Source of the DNA: Argyresthia goedartella
Lineage: Eukaryota; Arthropoda; Insecta; Lepidoptera; Argyresthiidae
Assembly (NCBI GenBank): GCA_949825045.1
Contig: OX463835.1
Location: 24,073,201-24,137,200 of the forward strand
DNA: 64,000 bases
Reading direction: 5' to 3'
Shown: piece after piece, positions 21,656-32,182 of the stretch
Numbering within the stretch: position 1 is the stretch's first letter
Layout of the letters: each line of letters starts with the position of its first letter
Notes under the pieces: generated by a model
Seen by the model: the letters and a program-made list of their open reading frames with translations, nothing else
Databases searched by the model: none
Told to the model about the DNA's origin: nothing
Translations under genes and position numbers: made by a program

Positions 21656-21928
21656 TTATTTCAATCTGTTTAAATCCCCGTCAGACCTAATTGTCATGAC
21701 AGGTGCCGTATCATTCATCCGGACATGTATTTTAGCATGATTGACCCATACGTATTGGCAGTTCTTCTCGCGCGCTACAAGCTTAGTCTTGGAGAGAAGC
21801 TTTTTATTTCCGGGTGATAAGTGATCATTGACATAAATGCGTTCATCACTAGCAAAACCGATGTCAGAAGCTTTTAGAGAATGCTTTTTTATTCTCGCAG
21901 CTGCAATAAAATCTTCTTTTGCGTAGCG
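21656..21928 (-). pseudogene. LINE-D ORF1 C-terminal fragment
   Basis: The frame is open to 21964, but the part above 21928 is antisense LINE-C sequence, so the real fragment starts at 21928. It reads 'KEDFIAAARIKKHS', 'ASDIGF', 'IYVNDHLSPGNKKLL', 'CQYVWVNHAKIHVR' and 'SDGDLNRLK'. That is the pattern of the C-terminal region shared by LINE ORF1 proteins and the baculovirus 25K/FP-like family. Such proteins bind LINE RNA. The N-terminal part is missing because the LINE copy is 5'-truncated. Confidence 0.75.
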
Positions 21929-22451
21929 AGTTAAAAAAATTAGAGCTCTTACCGACGTAGACACCGCTAGACTAGTCTAAATTAGTTACTTTCATAGTCT
22001 AATGACCTATGGTATTTTATTGTGGGGTCACGCTGCGAATGCTAATAGTATATTTATTCTGCAGAAACGGGCTGTTCGTGCAATTTATAGATTAGGGCCT
22101 AGAGTGTCACTGAGGATAAAGTTTAAAGAAATCAATATTCTGACATTTGTGTCTCAATATATCTATGACAATCTTGTGTATGTAAAAAGAAATATAACTA
22201 ATTTTAAGAAGTACAGTGATATACACAATTTTAATACTAGAAATAAAGACAAGTTGGTTGCTTATGTAAGCCGACTACATAAAATTAGTAATTCTTTTAA
22301 AGGCAATTGTATACGCTATTACAATAAGGTCCCTACTGATATTAAAAACTTATCTATAGACAAGTTTAAAATAATAATAAAACAGAAATTGTATAAAAAA
22401 GGTTACTATAGGATATCTGATTACTTAGAGGACAGATGTCCATGGGAATAG
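21929..22451 (+). pseudogene. LINE-C ORF2 C-terminal part
   Basis: Continuation of the RT ORF interrupted at 10271. It begins 'VKKIRALTDVDTARLV', meets one in-frame stop (TAA near 21979), then runs open from about 22002: 'MTYGILLWGHAANANSIF', 'LQKRAVRAIYRLG' and a basic end 'DYLEDRCPWE'. These are the usual C-terminal features of CR1/Jockey-group ORF2. The short TTGATTT repeat tail follows at about 22668-22691. Confidence 0.85.
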
Positions 22452-22691
22452 ATTGTTTGAGTAACAGGCTGTTTCGATATATAATTAGCATTCATTTTGT
22501 AATTTGACAATATTTTATTTAAAAAAGGAAACGCAAAAGATGCGACGACTGTGGAGTTTCTTCGGTGAGCTCTTCTCCACAGATTCCGCCATTGTGTTAG
22601 TGAACTCACCCAAAAAAATGTAATGACGGATCTAAGTGATGTAACAACATCCTATGGAAATAAATTATTTTTGATTTGATTTGATTTGATT
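22452..22691 (+). repeat. LINE-C 3' UTR and TTTGAT-type tail
   Basis: A short 3' UTR ending in tandem TGATT/TTGAT repeats (about 22668-22691). The tail overlaps the junction with the Dong element, where TATT is shared with the left edge. Confidence 0.7.
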
Positions 22692-24712
22692 TATTACTGA
22701 AATCAGAGTATCTATAGTGATACCATCAAATTCCATTCCTGGAACATTTTTGAGAGCATGCTGGTCATCTGAGATCCATTTGCTATTATTGTGTGTTACT
22801 GGCTTTGACCATATGTTTGACCAGAAGTCATGTAATGCTTCTGGTGTAGGTGCTTCTTGTGATTGTGTGGGGCGGTTTGAGTTTTCGGTGAGCAAAGATC
22901 TATAAAACTGTTTTTAATTTGTGTAGAAAGTCTTGTTTTGTGTTTTTCTAAGAGTTGTCAGTTTGTAACGGCGTAGACGACCTGCTAATGCATTCAGCTT
23001 TTGTTTTAGAGTGTCTAAAAATTGAGAAAGGTCTGTGTTATCTGGTTCGTATTGGGAGTGTACCCTATATTGTAGCTTGATTCGTTCAACATGTTGTTGG
23101 ACATTGGAGCTGGTGTTACCTTGTGTATAATGTGTTAACCTACTTATATCTGCTCTAAGGTCAGCTATTCTCTTTTCTAATCTTATTTGCCACGCTGGTA
23201 TCCTATTTTTATTGGGGTATTGCGATTCGTTGGGTCCTCGTATTTTTCCACCATTGTAAGTGATGGCAGTATGTGCTGCGCAGTAAATTATTGTTTGTAA
23301 TGTATTAAAATCGGTTTCAGTACTAATGTGTTTTGGTAGTATCTTTACGTTAATGGTGTGTACTAGAATAGCAAATTGTCTACTTGGTTTCTGTTTGGGT
23401 ATATATGGCCTTGATGTAGGGTCGACGTCTTTTAAATATGCTAGTGTCTTGGTGAATAATTCGTCCAACTGTCCAATTTGTTCTTCAGGTAGTACTACAA
23501 AATTGTTGCGTTGATTGTGTGGGTGTGTGGTATTGGCGTCACTTTGGTCTTCCTCTCTTTCCGGATTCGATAACTGATGATGGGTGTCATTTTGTGATGG
23601 TGATGAAAGGTGTGTGTGAATCTGTGATTGAGTTGGTAGTGAATTAACGTGTACTTCGGTACCTGATTCTATTTCCATGGCCACTTCATCCCGTATATGC
23701 TGTAATCTATTGTCGGTAATGTATTTATTATTAATGATGGCTCTGAGTTGGTCAGAGATTCTCTGTTCAGAGAAGTGTGCTAGGTGAGGATGTGCAGCTA
23801 TCACAGCGGCGTGTAGTGTTGGTCTGTAGGCAGTTTTGTTGGACTCAAGACTGGTTATCTTGTAGTAAATGCGTATTATAGTCTCGTTGATGTCTTGCTC
23901 CAGGTCATTTTTTGTCGTGGAGTATTTGTTGTGTTTAAGATTTGTGTGAAAAGTTGACTGTTTGATTGTGAGTTTTGGTTTGTTTGAGGCTGGTTATCAT
24001 GAGACGTAGCTACTTCTATTCTAATTTCATCCAGGACGTTTTGTGTTAGTAATTTAGTTCTGAGGATTGCTCTTCTTTGGTCTCCGACCCTTTGTCTAGA
24101 GGCATTAATTTGTGGGAATTCAGTTGTAAATATGCGGTGCATTTCTGGTAGGTAAGATCTGGTATTCTGTTCAAGATTAGATGCTATGAGATATGCACGC
24201 CATATGGAGCGGTTCATATCTTCCGTCCACTTTATTCTCGTGCTGGTCCTGGCAACAGTGGGTGCAGGAATATCGGCGAGTGCCCCCTGCACAACATCTT
24301 TCCGGTTGGATATTGTTGGTGAAGATGGGGGTGAGATGGGCGAAGTCTGTCTCGAGAAGCTATGCCGTGATGATACGCTCTCATAAGAGAAAAGACTTTG
24401 TGGTGATGATGGAGATGGAGATGATTCTGCTGTAACATTTTCGGGTTCAGCCCCAGCGAGAGCCCGTCTGTTCAGCTTCTCGCCACCGCTGGTTCGTATG
24501 CTGCGACACCCAGCACCGGCTCCAGGTGTGCCCCGGCGACCTCCGGGAAGCGGCCGTAAACTGTATCGTCCTCCTGTCCGTGAACTGTTGTGCCCCTCCA
24601 GAAACGTCGGGCTGCCCGAGCCGGGCGATCCAGGCTCGCCGGGCTCGGGGAGGGATTCCCCGGCAGTGCCGGTACCCTCCTGAGGAATTAAGTTTTTCTT
24701 CTTCACGCCCAT
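22692..24712 (-). pseudogene. Dong-like ORF, N-terminal half
   Basis: The start at 24712 (MGVKKKNLIPQEG) is followed by a Pro/Gly/Ser-rich region. Then comes 'IKWTEDMNRSIWRAYLIA', a Trp-containing helical segment typical of the N-terminus of R4/Dong proteins and probably DNA-binding. After a frameshift near 23880 the frame 23804-22914 carries a long unassigned linker of the type before RT ('NFVVLPEEQIGQLDELF', 'PAWQIRLEKRIADLRADI'). Another shift near 22910 leads to 22895-22692, which ends 'TIDTLISVI' at the LINE-C insertion. The RT and nuclease half resumes at 5205. Two frameshifts in this half alone show decay. Confidence 0.8.
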
Positions 24713-24890
24713 GATTTCTTCAACCTCGTGTTGGGAACCGTTAGTTTGGGGAGGGTGATAACCAAGTTGGTGTAGGTTTTTGTAAACAGTGCCTCCTGTA
24801 AAGGGTATCGAGTCAAGATGGACAGACTAAAAATAAGTTTCTCCTCCCTGTAAGCCCCCCCACCATGTCAAGGTGGACCCCTTGGGGGGG
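24713..24890 (-). other. Dong-like element 5' UTR
   Basis: About 180 bases between the ORF start and the (TTA)n repeat. There is a C-rich/G-rich inverted pair (about 24854-24890, CCCCCC...GGGGGGG) just inside the element edge that could fold. Nothing else is recognised. Confidence 0.5.
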
Positions 24891-24909
24891 TTATTATTAT
24901 TATTATTAA
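24891..24909 (+). repeat. (TTA)n repeat, right edge of the Dong insertion
   Basis: A TTA microsatellite abuts the 5' end of the Dong-like element. With the (ATT)n at 2881-2898 it forms the split target repeat. Confidence 0.8.
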
Positions 24910-25519
24910 ATTGTAATATGTACCAACCAAATATGTACCTATTTCATGCAAATATGTAGCTAGTTTCTAATCTCCCTGATCCTTTTTCCTTACCATAATT
25001 TCTAATCCTAATATTTTCGTGTTTCGTTTCCTATCCTTTTATCTTTGTAAATAAAATAAATAAATTGTTAGTGGCAAATGCACAAGTCGCGAGAGTCCAT
25101 GAAAATGACTTTATAAATGGTTGTGACAAATTGATGTATGACAGTTATTTTTTTTTGTGGAGGCAATGGAACCGACTTGTTTGTGCTGTCACGTGGGTGG
25201 GTATGGATGGACTTATCCTCTTTGGTATGGACTCCATTGGGTAAACAGGTGGCATTCGTAAGTTTGTATGTGGTTTCGAAAGAAAATGAGTGGCGTTATT
25301 TATTTTTATAATATTACCACTTGTTTAGTTTTTCATTGGAATTTATTCCCTTGATTTTAATTAAATTTAATAACAAGTTTATATTTTTCTTAGACCGCCG
25401 CCGAGGAGCACGACTTCGAGGCTCGAAAATAAGGGCGAAATTCCCGTAACCGGCGAAGAAAGAGAGAAAAAGTGCGGCGCGACGAATCACCGGCAAGAGT
25501 ACAAGATTGCCACTATACC
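24910..25519. other. No gene seen; AT-rich flank before BEL-3
   Basis: AT-rich to about 25390, then a short GC-rich stretch. If the nest is read correctly, the start of this stretch originally followed LINE-A. I found no coding region, no clear LTR and no RNA gene. Confidence 0.45.
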
Positions 25520-26720
25520 TATAGGAGAATATGGACCCGGCTACTGAGGGCGGCGGCCGGCACGCGTCCTACGTACTGTTTGCGTGTCGGGTCGCGCGCG
25601 CGCGCAACAGTCGCGGCCGCGCACAGAAAACGAACGCTCGCGAACAAGAAAAAAGACGAAGACTGGAACACACGTCCGCGAAGCGCCGACACGCCCACCA
25701 AGAACACAGCCGCGCGCCCCGAGAGACAGTACATAACGCTGGAGGCTAAATACCTACTTATGGACAAACAGCTGTTAATGCGCGCCTCACAAGAAGAAAG
25801 TTATAGCAAAGAAAGAGAACGAGTGACGAGTGATCGCGCGCCAGACAAAGACGACCGACTAGCCAAGCTGAGTATATATATGGACAGTGTCGGCCTGCTG
25901 CGCCTCCGAGGAAGAATAGCGGAAGCGACCTACAAGAGGAAACAGTGTGGCCAGCGGTTTGTGCGGGAAAAGTTACTGCACACAGTTATACATCGCGCAC
26001 GTGCACGAGCAGCTTCACCACGGCGGGACAGAGATAGTAGTCAACGAACTGCGGCAACGAGTGTACACACCGAAAATAAGACCGACGGTGAAAAAAGTGA
26101 TAACACAGTGCCCGGTGTGCCGACTGAGAAAAGCGAAGCCCGCGGCGCCGTCAACGGGCAACCTGCCGGCCGCGCGCCTGGCTCACCATGTCCGGCCCTT
26201 TACTCACACGGGCTGGGACTACTAGACTACAAGAGGTCACCGTCGGCCGACATCGAGAAATGAGATGGGTCGCGCTATTTACCTGCATGACGTCATGAGC
26301 CGTACACCTCGAGGTCGTGACGTCACTGAGCACCGACTCCGCTATCAACGCACTACGCCGCTTCATCGCCCGCCGCGGGTGCCCCACAGAGCTCTGGAGT
26401 GACAACGCGACGGCATTCCGAGGCGCCGACCGAGAGCTGACTGAAGCCATCAAGGGCGCCGCACACGCGCGCCACATCAACTGGCGATTCCTGCCCCCCT
26501 CCGCACCATTCATGGCGGGGGCGTGGGAGAGAATGGTGCGCACAGTAAAGAACGCGATGAAGTCCACACTGCACGAGAAATGCCCGAGCGACGAGACTCT
26601 GCTTACACTACTAGCAGAGGCAGAGGCGACCGTGAACTCCCGGCCATTAACCTACGTGCCGGTGACCCCTGATGACCCGCCCGCGCTGACACCGAACATG
26701 ATACTGCTCGGCCCCGTGTG
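25520..26720 (+). pseudogene. BEL-3 pol: RNase H-integrase linker and integrase core
   Basis: Reading frames change several times. 25520-25945 holds the linker ('RQYITLEAKYLLMDKQLL', 'DRLAKLSIYMDSVGLLRLRG'). 25947-26225 holds the integrase zinc-binding region ('HEQLHHGGTEIVVNEL', 'ITQCPVCRLRKAKP', 'FTHTGWDY'). 26317-26720 holds the integrase core ('TELWSDNATAFRGA', 'APFMAGAWERMVRTVK') up to 'TPNMILLGPV', where Jockey-A enters. In BEL elements this protein inserts the cDNA. The sequence is very GC-rich compared with BEL-1, so this is a different subfamily. Confidence 0.8.
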
Positions 26721-26941
26721 GTCTGCACGGTTGCGGGGTCGAGGACTTATGGTTGCCTCATGCCCGCGGCGTCAACTCGGGGGGTAACGTCCCCCCCGGT
26801 CTTGGGTGGCCACTACTTGTCAGGGGCCTCGCGTGGTCTTCGTTGTGCTGTGCTTTCGCCGTCTATTGGCATACACTGGCGACAACGGTGCGGGAGCTTC
26901 TTCTTCTTCACTGTGCCGTGCTTTCGCCCTCTTCTGCGGGC

Positions 26942-29646
26942 TTACACTGGCGACAGTGGGATGAGCAGCAACTCTCTTGGGAGTGGTCTGCCTTCAGGCG
27001 GACGTGCGTGATGCGGAGCAATGTCGTGGAGATGTGCGTGGCGGCTGTTGTCGGCGCAGTCGTACATGCGCCGTGCCAGTCGCGCGACGAATTTCTCCAC
27101 GGTGGGCATCCGGGTATCCCTCATGATGGTGGTGTTGCGCACGTACCGCCCGGCTCCTGTGATCACCCGCAGGGAGATGTTCTGGAACCGCTGCAGCCGT
27201 GCCTTCTGGGTCTTCGACAGCAGGGCGTACCATGCTGGAGCCGCGTAGGTGAGCCGCGAGCGCACATAGGCCTTGTACACCCGCAGCTTGGCTCTCAGAG
27301 GCAGGCTGGACGACAGGACAGGCCGGAGCATTGCCCGCGCGGCTTTGGCCCGGTTGATGCAGTGTTGCACCATCGGGACCATGCGCAGCGAGCAGTCGAT
27401 GTTGCAACCGAGGTATTTCACCGTCGATTGCCACTCGATGTCCCGGCCCCTCAGCTGTAGCGGGGTCGGACGGCGGGAGCGGGTGGTCAACAGGGCTGTT
27501 GTCTTCCCGACGTTCACCGCGGTCCGCCACTTGTCCAGCCAGGGCGGCAGCAGGTCCAGGAGTCGCTGCATCTTCCTGCAGGCGAGCTCAATTTTGCGCG
27601 ACGACGCGAAGTAGGCGCTGTCGTCTGCGTAGAGGGCGAGCACAACGTCTTCCACCCCCTCCTCGAGATGGCCCTCGAGTGTGGGGATGTCGTTGGTGTA
27701 GAGCGCGTAGAGCACCGGCGAAAGGCAGCTGCCTTGCGGAACTCCTGCGCTGATGGCCTTCGTCTGGGAGTGTGCATTCTCGACCGAGACGAAGAACCGC
27801 CGGTCTTCCAGGAAGGAGGCCACGATCTGCCCGATCATTGGGGGCACACCTGCGTCCAGGAGCTTGAAGAAGAGCCCCTCGTGCCACACTCGGTCAAAGG
27901 CCTTCTCGATGTCAAGAAAGACCCCGACGGTGTATCGGCCCCTGTTCAGCTCCGACGCCAGGTAGTGTAGGACTCTCGCCAACTGGAGCGTCGTGCTGTG
28001 GCTGTCACGGAAGCCATGTTGCTCTGCCCTCAGCTGGATGTGGGGCAGGATTCTCCGTAACAGCAGGCGCTCAAACAGCTTGGCGATATGAGGCAGCAGG
28101 GTGATCGGGCGGTAGCCTCCCGGGTGTCTTCTGTCCTTCCCCGGCTTGGGGATGACGATCACCTTGCCCTCCTTCCAGAGGGCGGGGAAGTGACCGGTGC
28201 GCAGGATGCCGTTGAACAGCCGCGTCAGCGAGACGACGGCTTTCCTTGGCAGCTGTACTAGGGCCCCCGCGACGACTCCGTCTGGGCCCGGGGCCTTCCG
28301 CTGGTTTAGCTTCAGGGCCACCTTCCGGACTTCGCGGGGCGACATGAAGTAGTCGCCGGCGAGGGGAGGCGCGGGGACCGCCAGGAAGCGCTCTACGCGC
28401 TCCACAACAGCGGCGTTGTGCTCGTAGTCGGCGATGGGGTTGGGCTGGAACTGCCCAGCGAAGTGGTCGGCCAGGATGGCGGCTCGATCTTGTGCGGCGT
28501 AGCGGCGCCTGCCCGTGTGATCAAACATGGGGCAGACCGGCTCGGGAGATGACGTCAGGCTGCGGTTCAGGCGGTGAAGGGCGGTGTCATCTTGGGAGGC
28601 CTGGTCTATGGTGCGTTCCCAGGACTGTCCCCTCAGCTCGATGATGCCCGCGCGCAGTTCTTCTCCGAGCCGGTTGATCTCCGCCTTGATCACGGGGCAG
28701 CGCGTGTGGTGCCAGGTTCGACGAAGACGGCGCTTGAGGTCCAACTTCTTGCGGAGGTGTGGAGGGAGCCTCTCCTTCCGCAAGACCGGCGGTGGCTTGG
28801 TGGTGGTGGCTGCGGCTTGAGCGGTGGTGATGGCTGTGGTGATGGCCACTGCCGCGGCTTCTACCTCTTCCTCGGTAGAAACACCGCCGGGGAGCTGCGT
28901 TGTGTTCAACTCCAGCTGGTATTTGTGCCAGTCCGTCTTCGTTCTTGGACGCGGTGCCGACGTGAGATCGGCCTCCACCCCGAGGACCAGCAAGATAGGC
29001 AGGTGGGGGTGTCGATGTCGTACAGCTCCCCGATGGCGATGGGGAACTGTACGTTCTTGACCAGGGCGACGTCTAGTACATCCGGGCGATGCATGGGGTT
29101 CGTTGGGTAGTGTGTCGGGGCCCCCGGGCTGAGTACTTCGTAGTTGGAGTTCTCAGCATCTTCCTGTAGGGCCCTTCCGGCGGAGTTGATGCTGTGGGAC
29201 CCCCACTGGTGGTGCTTGGCGTTGAGATCGCCTGCGACCAGTGTGGGGGTCGCTCCTTCCATCATCGCTCGGATGTCTTCCGGGTAGAAATGGTGGACGT
29301 CGCCGGGAGGCTTGTAGGCTGCGAAGACTTTGAGCTCCGTGTCGGCCGTCTTCAGACGGACGCCTATGGACCGCGTCGTCTTGAAGGCGGGCAGCTCCAA
29401 CTCTTCGTGGACGAGGTCCCGTCTCACGAGAACCGCCGTGCCTCTGTACGGCACGTCCCTCGGAGATAACTCGTCGCGGCGGTACACGAAGAAGTTGGGC
29501 AGTCGGAGCTCTCGGCTGGGGTGCAGCTTCGTCTCGCACAGAAGCACGACATGCACATCATGCTCCTGCACGAGTAGCCTCAGGTCTTGCATCTTGTTGG
29601 TGATCCCGTCCGGGTTCCAGTACACAAGCCTTAGGTCTTTAGGCAT
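26942..29646 (-). pseudogene. Jockey-A ORF2: endonuclease and reverse transcriptase, one frameshift
   Basis: The ORF starts at 29646 (MPKDLRLVYWNPDG); its ATG overlaps the ORF1 stop in ATGCCTAA. Endonuclease signs are 'CETKLHPSRELRLPNF', 'AAYKPPGD' and 'AGDLNAKHHQWGS', whose KHHQW style is typical of the Jockey clade. A frameshift near 29000 leads into the 28993-26942 frame. This carries the RT: 'QRKAPGPDGVVAGAL', 'GGYRPITLLPHIAKLFERLL', 'FLDIEKAFDRVWHEG', 'AGVPQGSCLSPVLYALY' and 'LALYADDSAYFAS' with YADD. The C-terminus ('YAAPAWYALL', 'QRFQNISLRVI') is complete. The element needs only this one shift to be explained, which could be a real mutation or a sequence error. Confidence 0.88.
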
Positions 29647-31822
29647 TGTGTCCGGACGAGATTGTGGCCTTCAGTGTCGATAACCCCCGCAGCAGGGGCA
29701 GCAACGGATCGCGTCTATCCACGATCGCCTGTATGGCCGCGCTGATAAGGTCGATGGCGTCGAGCAGCGCGGCCATGAGTGGAGCCTCCTGGCGCTCCGT
29801 GGATAGGGCTGCGGGTGCTGCCGGCTCCCGTGGGCGGGGGCGGGCTGGCAGTGGGGGGCGGCTCGCAGGTTGGGCGGGCTCAAGTGGTGGCTCGGCGGCG
29901 GGCTCTTCAGACGCCTTCTTCTTGTTCCGGCGCTTCTTGCCCCGCTTCCTACGGGGTTTCGCCTCTTCGCCTCGGGTGGTGGGCGGGTTGGCCGGCGTTC
30001 TGATGGTGGCGCCCTTGGTCTCGCCCGGCTGGGCAAGGCGGGGGCGCTTTATCGGCGGCGATGTTGGTGACCCCAGCGGCTCCACATCTGGGTGTGTGGA
30101 GGGGCCGGGGCGGGCCTCGTGTTGAGTGGCGACATGGGTCGCAGGTTGAGGGGCCGTGCGGGCCGCGGGTTGGGCAGCCGTGCGGGCCGTGGGTTGGGCA
30201 GCCGGGCGGGCCGCGGGTTGGGCAGCCGGGCGGGCCGTTGGGCGCGCGGTCTTCTTGGGGCGCTGTTGTTGGGGCGGCAGTGGCGGCGCGATAGTGATGC
30301 CGCGCTTGCGTGCCTCCTCCTTCAGCGCCTTGCAACGGTGGCTGTTGGCCGGATGGCCTTGGCCGCAGTTGGCGCAGGTGGCGGCCTCAGATTTTGGCCG
30401 CTGACAGTCGGTAGCTGCGTGCCCTTCTCCACATCGCACGCAGCGTACAGGGCGGCGACAGTTGGTCGAGGAGTGGCCGAACGACTGGCATCGATGGCAC
30501 TGCGAGGGCCCCTTTGGGCCGCGCCATCCCTCAATGGTGATGCCCGGCATGCAGAGCAGCTCCTTCACCCTGTAGAGCCTCTCGATGCTGCCGGGAGTCT
30601 GCTTCTCCGCCAGCAGGGCGAAGAAAAGGCAGCCGGCGCGGCCCATCCGGCCGGGGATTTGGCGGACGTGCTGCGTCGGGAAGCCTACGCTAGCCAGCGC
30701 TGCGGCGACCTCTTCGGGCAGGGTGGTTGCCGGGAGCCCTCGGATAGCAATCTTGAAGGGGCGGTCCGCGTCCAGAGAGTAACAAAACCATGAGATGGTC
30801 TTGTCGGCGCGGGCCGCCTCGTCCAGATACCGGACGATTTGCCGGTATTCTTCCGGGCTCTGCGGCGTAAAGCGGACCCCCTTTCCAAAGGGTCGCGCGT
30901 TGGGGGCATGGCCTAGGGCTTCCTTCAGCCGGGCAAAGTGTGTAGCCCAGGCCGGCAGGTTCTCCACGACGATTGGCGGGTGGTTCCTCTTCGGCTTGGG
31001 CTCACCGGTGGCGGTCGCTTGCGGTGTGATGGGTCGCGGCGCTTGGGGCTTCGGCGGCTGTAGTAATGCCGCAGCGTAAGAAACCCCAATTAGGGGCGTG
31101 GCCTGCGGCACTTCCATTTTGGCTTCTTCCGTCGAGTCCGGGTTCGGTGTGTCGGCGGTTGGTATGGTTGGTGCGACGGGGGGCGTGACCAACGCTGGCT
31201 CCGCCCACTCACTGCTAATACTGGGGTCGCGCGACTCTGTCTGCGCAGACTCCTGTAGCACCCGTATGAGCGGGTTAGGGGGCCTCGGGACGGCCCCCGG
31301 TGCGTTCCCCAGGTTGAGGTTGGGGAACTTCGTCGGCAGCGTCGGCCGCACCGGGCTTTTCTTCATCGCCGGCGGTGGTGGCGGCGATAAGGAGGCGAGC
31401 AGGGCGGTTGCCGCGGCTCTGCGGGCTGCGTCTTCATTCGCCGGCACCTCGGCTGGGAATTCAGTTGGTGAGTCGGGGGGGGGGGGGGGGGGGGGGCGGA
31501 AGAACTCTTCCCTGCCCCCCTCGTGGGTCGGTGTGCCCGTGATGGGGCTGGAGGTGGCGCCGTGTTCTCCTCGGGTGAGCAGATTGCCGGCGAGGTCGAA
31601 CGTCTCGCCGGTAAATATGTCGCGCTTCACGACTTGTATTACACGGCGCCGTCGTCGGTCGATTTGGATCCGCACATCAGGCGGATCCGGCTCGTCGGGG
31701 GGCGGGGGGGGAGGGTCCTCCGGCTTGCGGCTTCTTTTCATCGTTTTACAACGGGGTCTTCCTCTTACTTCTCCGGAGTTATGCAGGCTCTGTGGTGCCG
31801 ACTTAACGCGGTCTTCCTCCAC
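29639..31822 (-). CDS. Jockey-A ORF1: gag-like RNA-binding protein (727 aa)
   Basis: An open frame of 727 codons. The N-terminal third is proline-rich, including a run encoded by 22 consecutive G on the plus strand (31475-31496). The middle ('VVENLPAWATHFARLKEAL', 'FKIAIRGLPATT') fits the RRM-like gag region of Jockey ORF1. Near residues 440-500 come three Cys/His knuckles: 'CHRCQSFGHSSTNC', 'CVRCGEGHAATDC' and 'CANCGQGHPANSHRC'. The C-terminal part is rich in Ala/Pro/Arg with near-repeats (about 30130-30240). Such proteins coat the LINE RNA. It is longer than most Jockey ORF1 proteins because of the low-complexity parts. Confidence 0.85.
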   Translation of the reverse strand: MEEDRVKSAPQSLHNSGEVRGRPRCKTMKRSRKPEDPPPPPPDEPDPPDVRIQIDRRRRRVIQVVKRDIFTGETFDLAGNLLTRGEHGATSSPITGTPTHEGGREEFFRPPPPPPPDSPTEFPAEVPANEDAARRAAATALLASLSPPPPPAMKKSPVRPTLPTKFPNLNLGNAPGAVPRPPNPLIRVLQESAQTESRDPSISSEWAEPALVTPPVAPTIPTADTPNPDSTEEAKMEVPQATPLIGVSYAAALLQPPKPQAPRPITPQATATGEPKPKRNHPPIVVENLPAWATHFARLKEALGHAPNARPFGKGVRFTPQSPEEYRQIVRYLDEAARADKTISWFCYSLDADRPFKIAIRGLPATTLPEEVAAALASVGFPTQHVRQIPGRMGRAGCLFFALLAEKQTPGSIERLYRVKELLCMPGITIEGWRGPKGPSQCHRCQSFGHSSTNCRRPVRCVRCGEGHAATDCQRPKSEAATCANCGQGHPANSHRCKALKEEARKRGITIAPPLPPQQQRPKKTARPTARPAAQPAARPAAQPTARTAAQPAARTAPQPATHVATQHEARPGPSTHPDVEPLGSPTSPPIKRPRLAQPGETKGATIRTPANPPTTRGEEAKPRRKRGKKRRNKKKASEEPAAEPPLEPAQPASRPPLPARPRPREPAAPAALSTERQEAPLMAALLDAIDLISAAIQAIVDRRDPLLPLLRGLSTLKATISSGHNA

Positions 31823-32182
31823 CGGGTGAGACCTCGAATAAATCCGAGGAGGCCCACTGAAGTGCAGGCGAGCAGTCGATCAACACCACAGGTGCTGCGT
31901 AGGGTCAACTCCGGAGACGGGCGTGTCCTTCTCCTTCTTCTCCTTCCTCCTGTCCGTTTGGGGTCGGTCCGTGGGTGGTGGTGGCGGCACCGCGACGTGT
32001 CCTGCGCTTCTAGCTTTAGAAGCACGTAGGCAGCCGCGATGCGATGACGTCACTGCGGGCGCAGTGAGCACACGACGGGCGGGGAGCAGAGCCGAAGAGA
32101 GAAGAGCGGGGGCGGCGAGTGTGTGAATCCGCACAAACAAACACCGAGGGTAGGTACGAAAAACTTTTAGTTACAGCTATTA
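31823..32182 (-). other. Jockey-A 5' UTR
   Basis: 360 GC-rich bases upstream of ORF1 on the minus strand, ending at the 7-bp duplication. No conserved motif is identified; the internal promoter would lie here. Confidence 0.5.

Larger units (their letters stand above)
10272..21928 (-). mobile_element. LINE-D: CR1/Jockey-group LINE, 5'-truncated, interrupted by BEL-1
   Basis: A minus-strand LINE inside LINE-C. The 3' end lies at 10272 next to a T-rich stretch (A-rich tail on its own strand, 10272-10300). The 5' end at 21928 cuts into ORF1, so the copy is 5'-truncated. AGTT is present at both edges. BEL-1 (14810-21579) sits in its inter-ORF region and a small TIR transposon (about 14010-14751) lies in the same region. 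Without those the copy is about 4.1 kb. Confidence 0.8.
5206..22691 (+). mobile_element. LINE-C: CR1/Zenon-like LINE, interrupted by LINE-D
   Basis: A plus-strand LINE about 5.8 kb long without its insertions, in two parts (5206-10271 and 21929-22691). It has a coiled-coil ORF1, an AP-endonuclease/RT ORF2 and a 3' tail of TTTGAT-type repeats at about 22668-22691. It lies inside the Dong element. TATT occurs at both edges (5202-5205 and 22692-22695), which may be a short target duplication or microhomology. At the inner junction the host codons read 'AAFAV' on the left and 'KKIRALTDV' on the right, so the ORF resumes in frame after LINE-D is skipped. CR1/Zenon is the clade I favour from ORF1 style and 3' end. 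Confidence 0.8.
2899..24890 (-). mobile_element. R4/Dong-like LINE (restriction-like endonuclease type), interrupted by LINE-C
   Basis: A minus-strand LINE in two parts: the 3' half at 2899-5205 and the 5' half at 22692-24890, about 4.5 kb once the insertion at 5206-22691 is left out. It is bordered by (ATT)n at 2881-2898 and (TTA)n at 24891-24909. Dong of Bombyx mori is known to insert into (TAA)n repeats, which fits. At the junction the codons of the 5' half (ending ISVI) run straight into those of the 3' half (AKTHSWKA), so both halves come from one insertion. Several frameshifts show that it is dead. Confidence 0.85.
26721..32182 (-). mobile_element. Jockey-A: nearly intact Jockey-clade LINE
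   Basis: A 5.46-kb minus-strand LINE with gag-like ORF1 and endonuclease-RT ORF2. CCGTGTG lies on both sides (26714-26720 and 32183-32189), a likely 7-bp target duplication. When it is ignored, the BEL-3 integrase frame continues across the site. No A tail is evident at the 3' edge. Apart from one frameshift in ORF2 both ORFs are open, so the insertion is fairly young. Confidence 0.85.

Noticed and set aside
22665..22895. Separate small minus-strand gene
   Set aside because: It is the piece of the Dong-like ORF before the LINE-C insertion; its last codons come from the LINE-C tail repeat.
29646..31829. Long plus-strand frames opposite Jockey-A ORF1
   Set aside because: They are mirror frames of a GC-rich, proline-rich coding region and show no domain.
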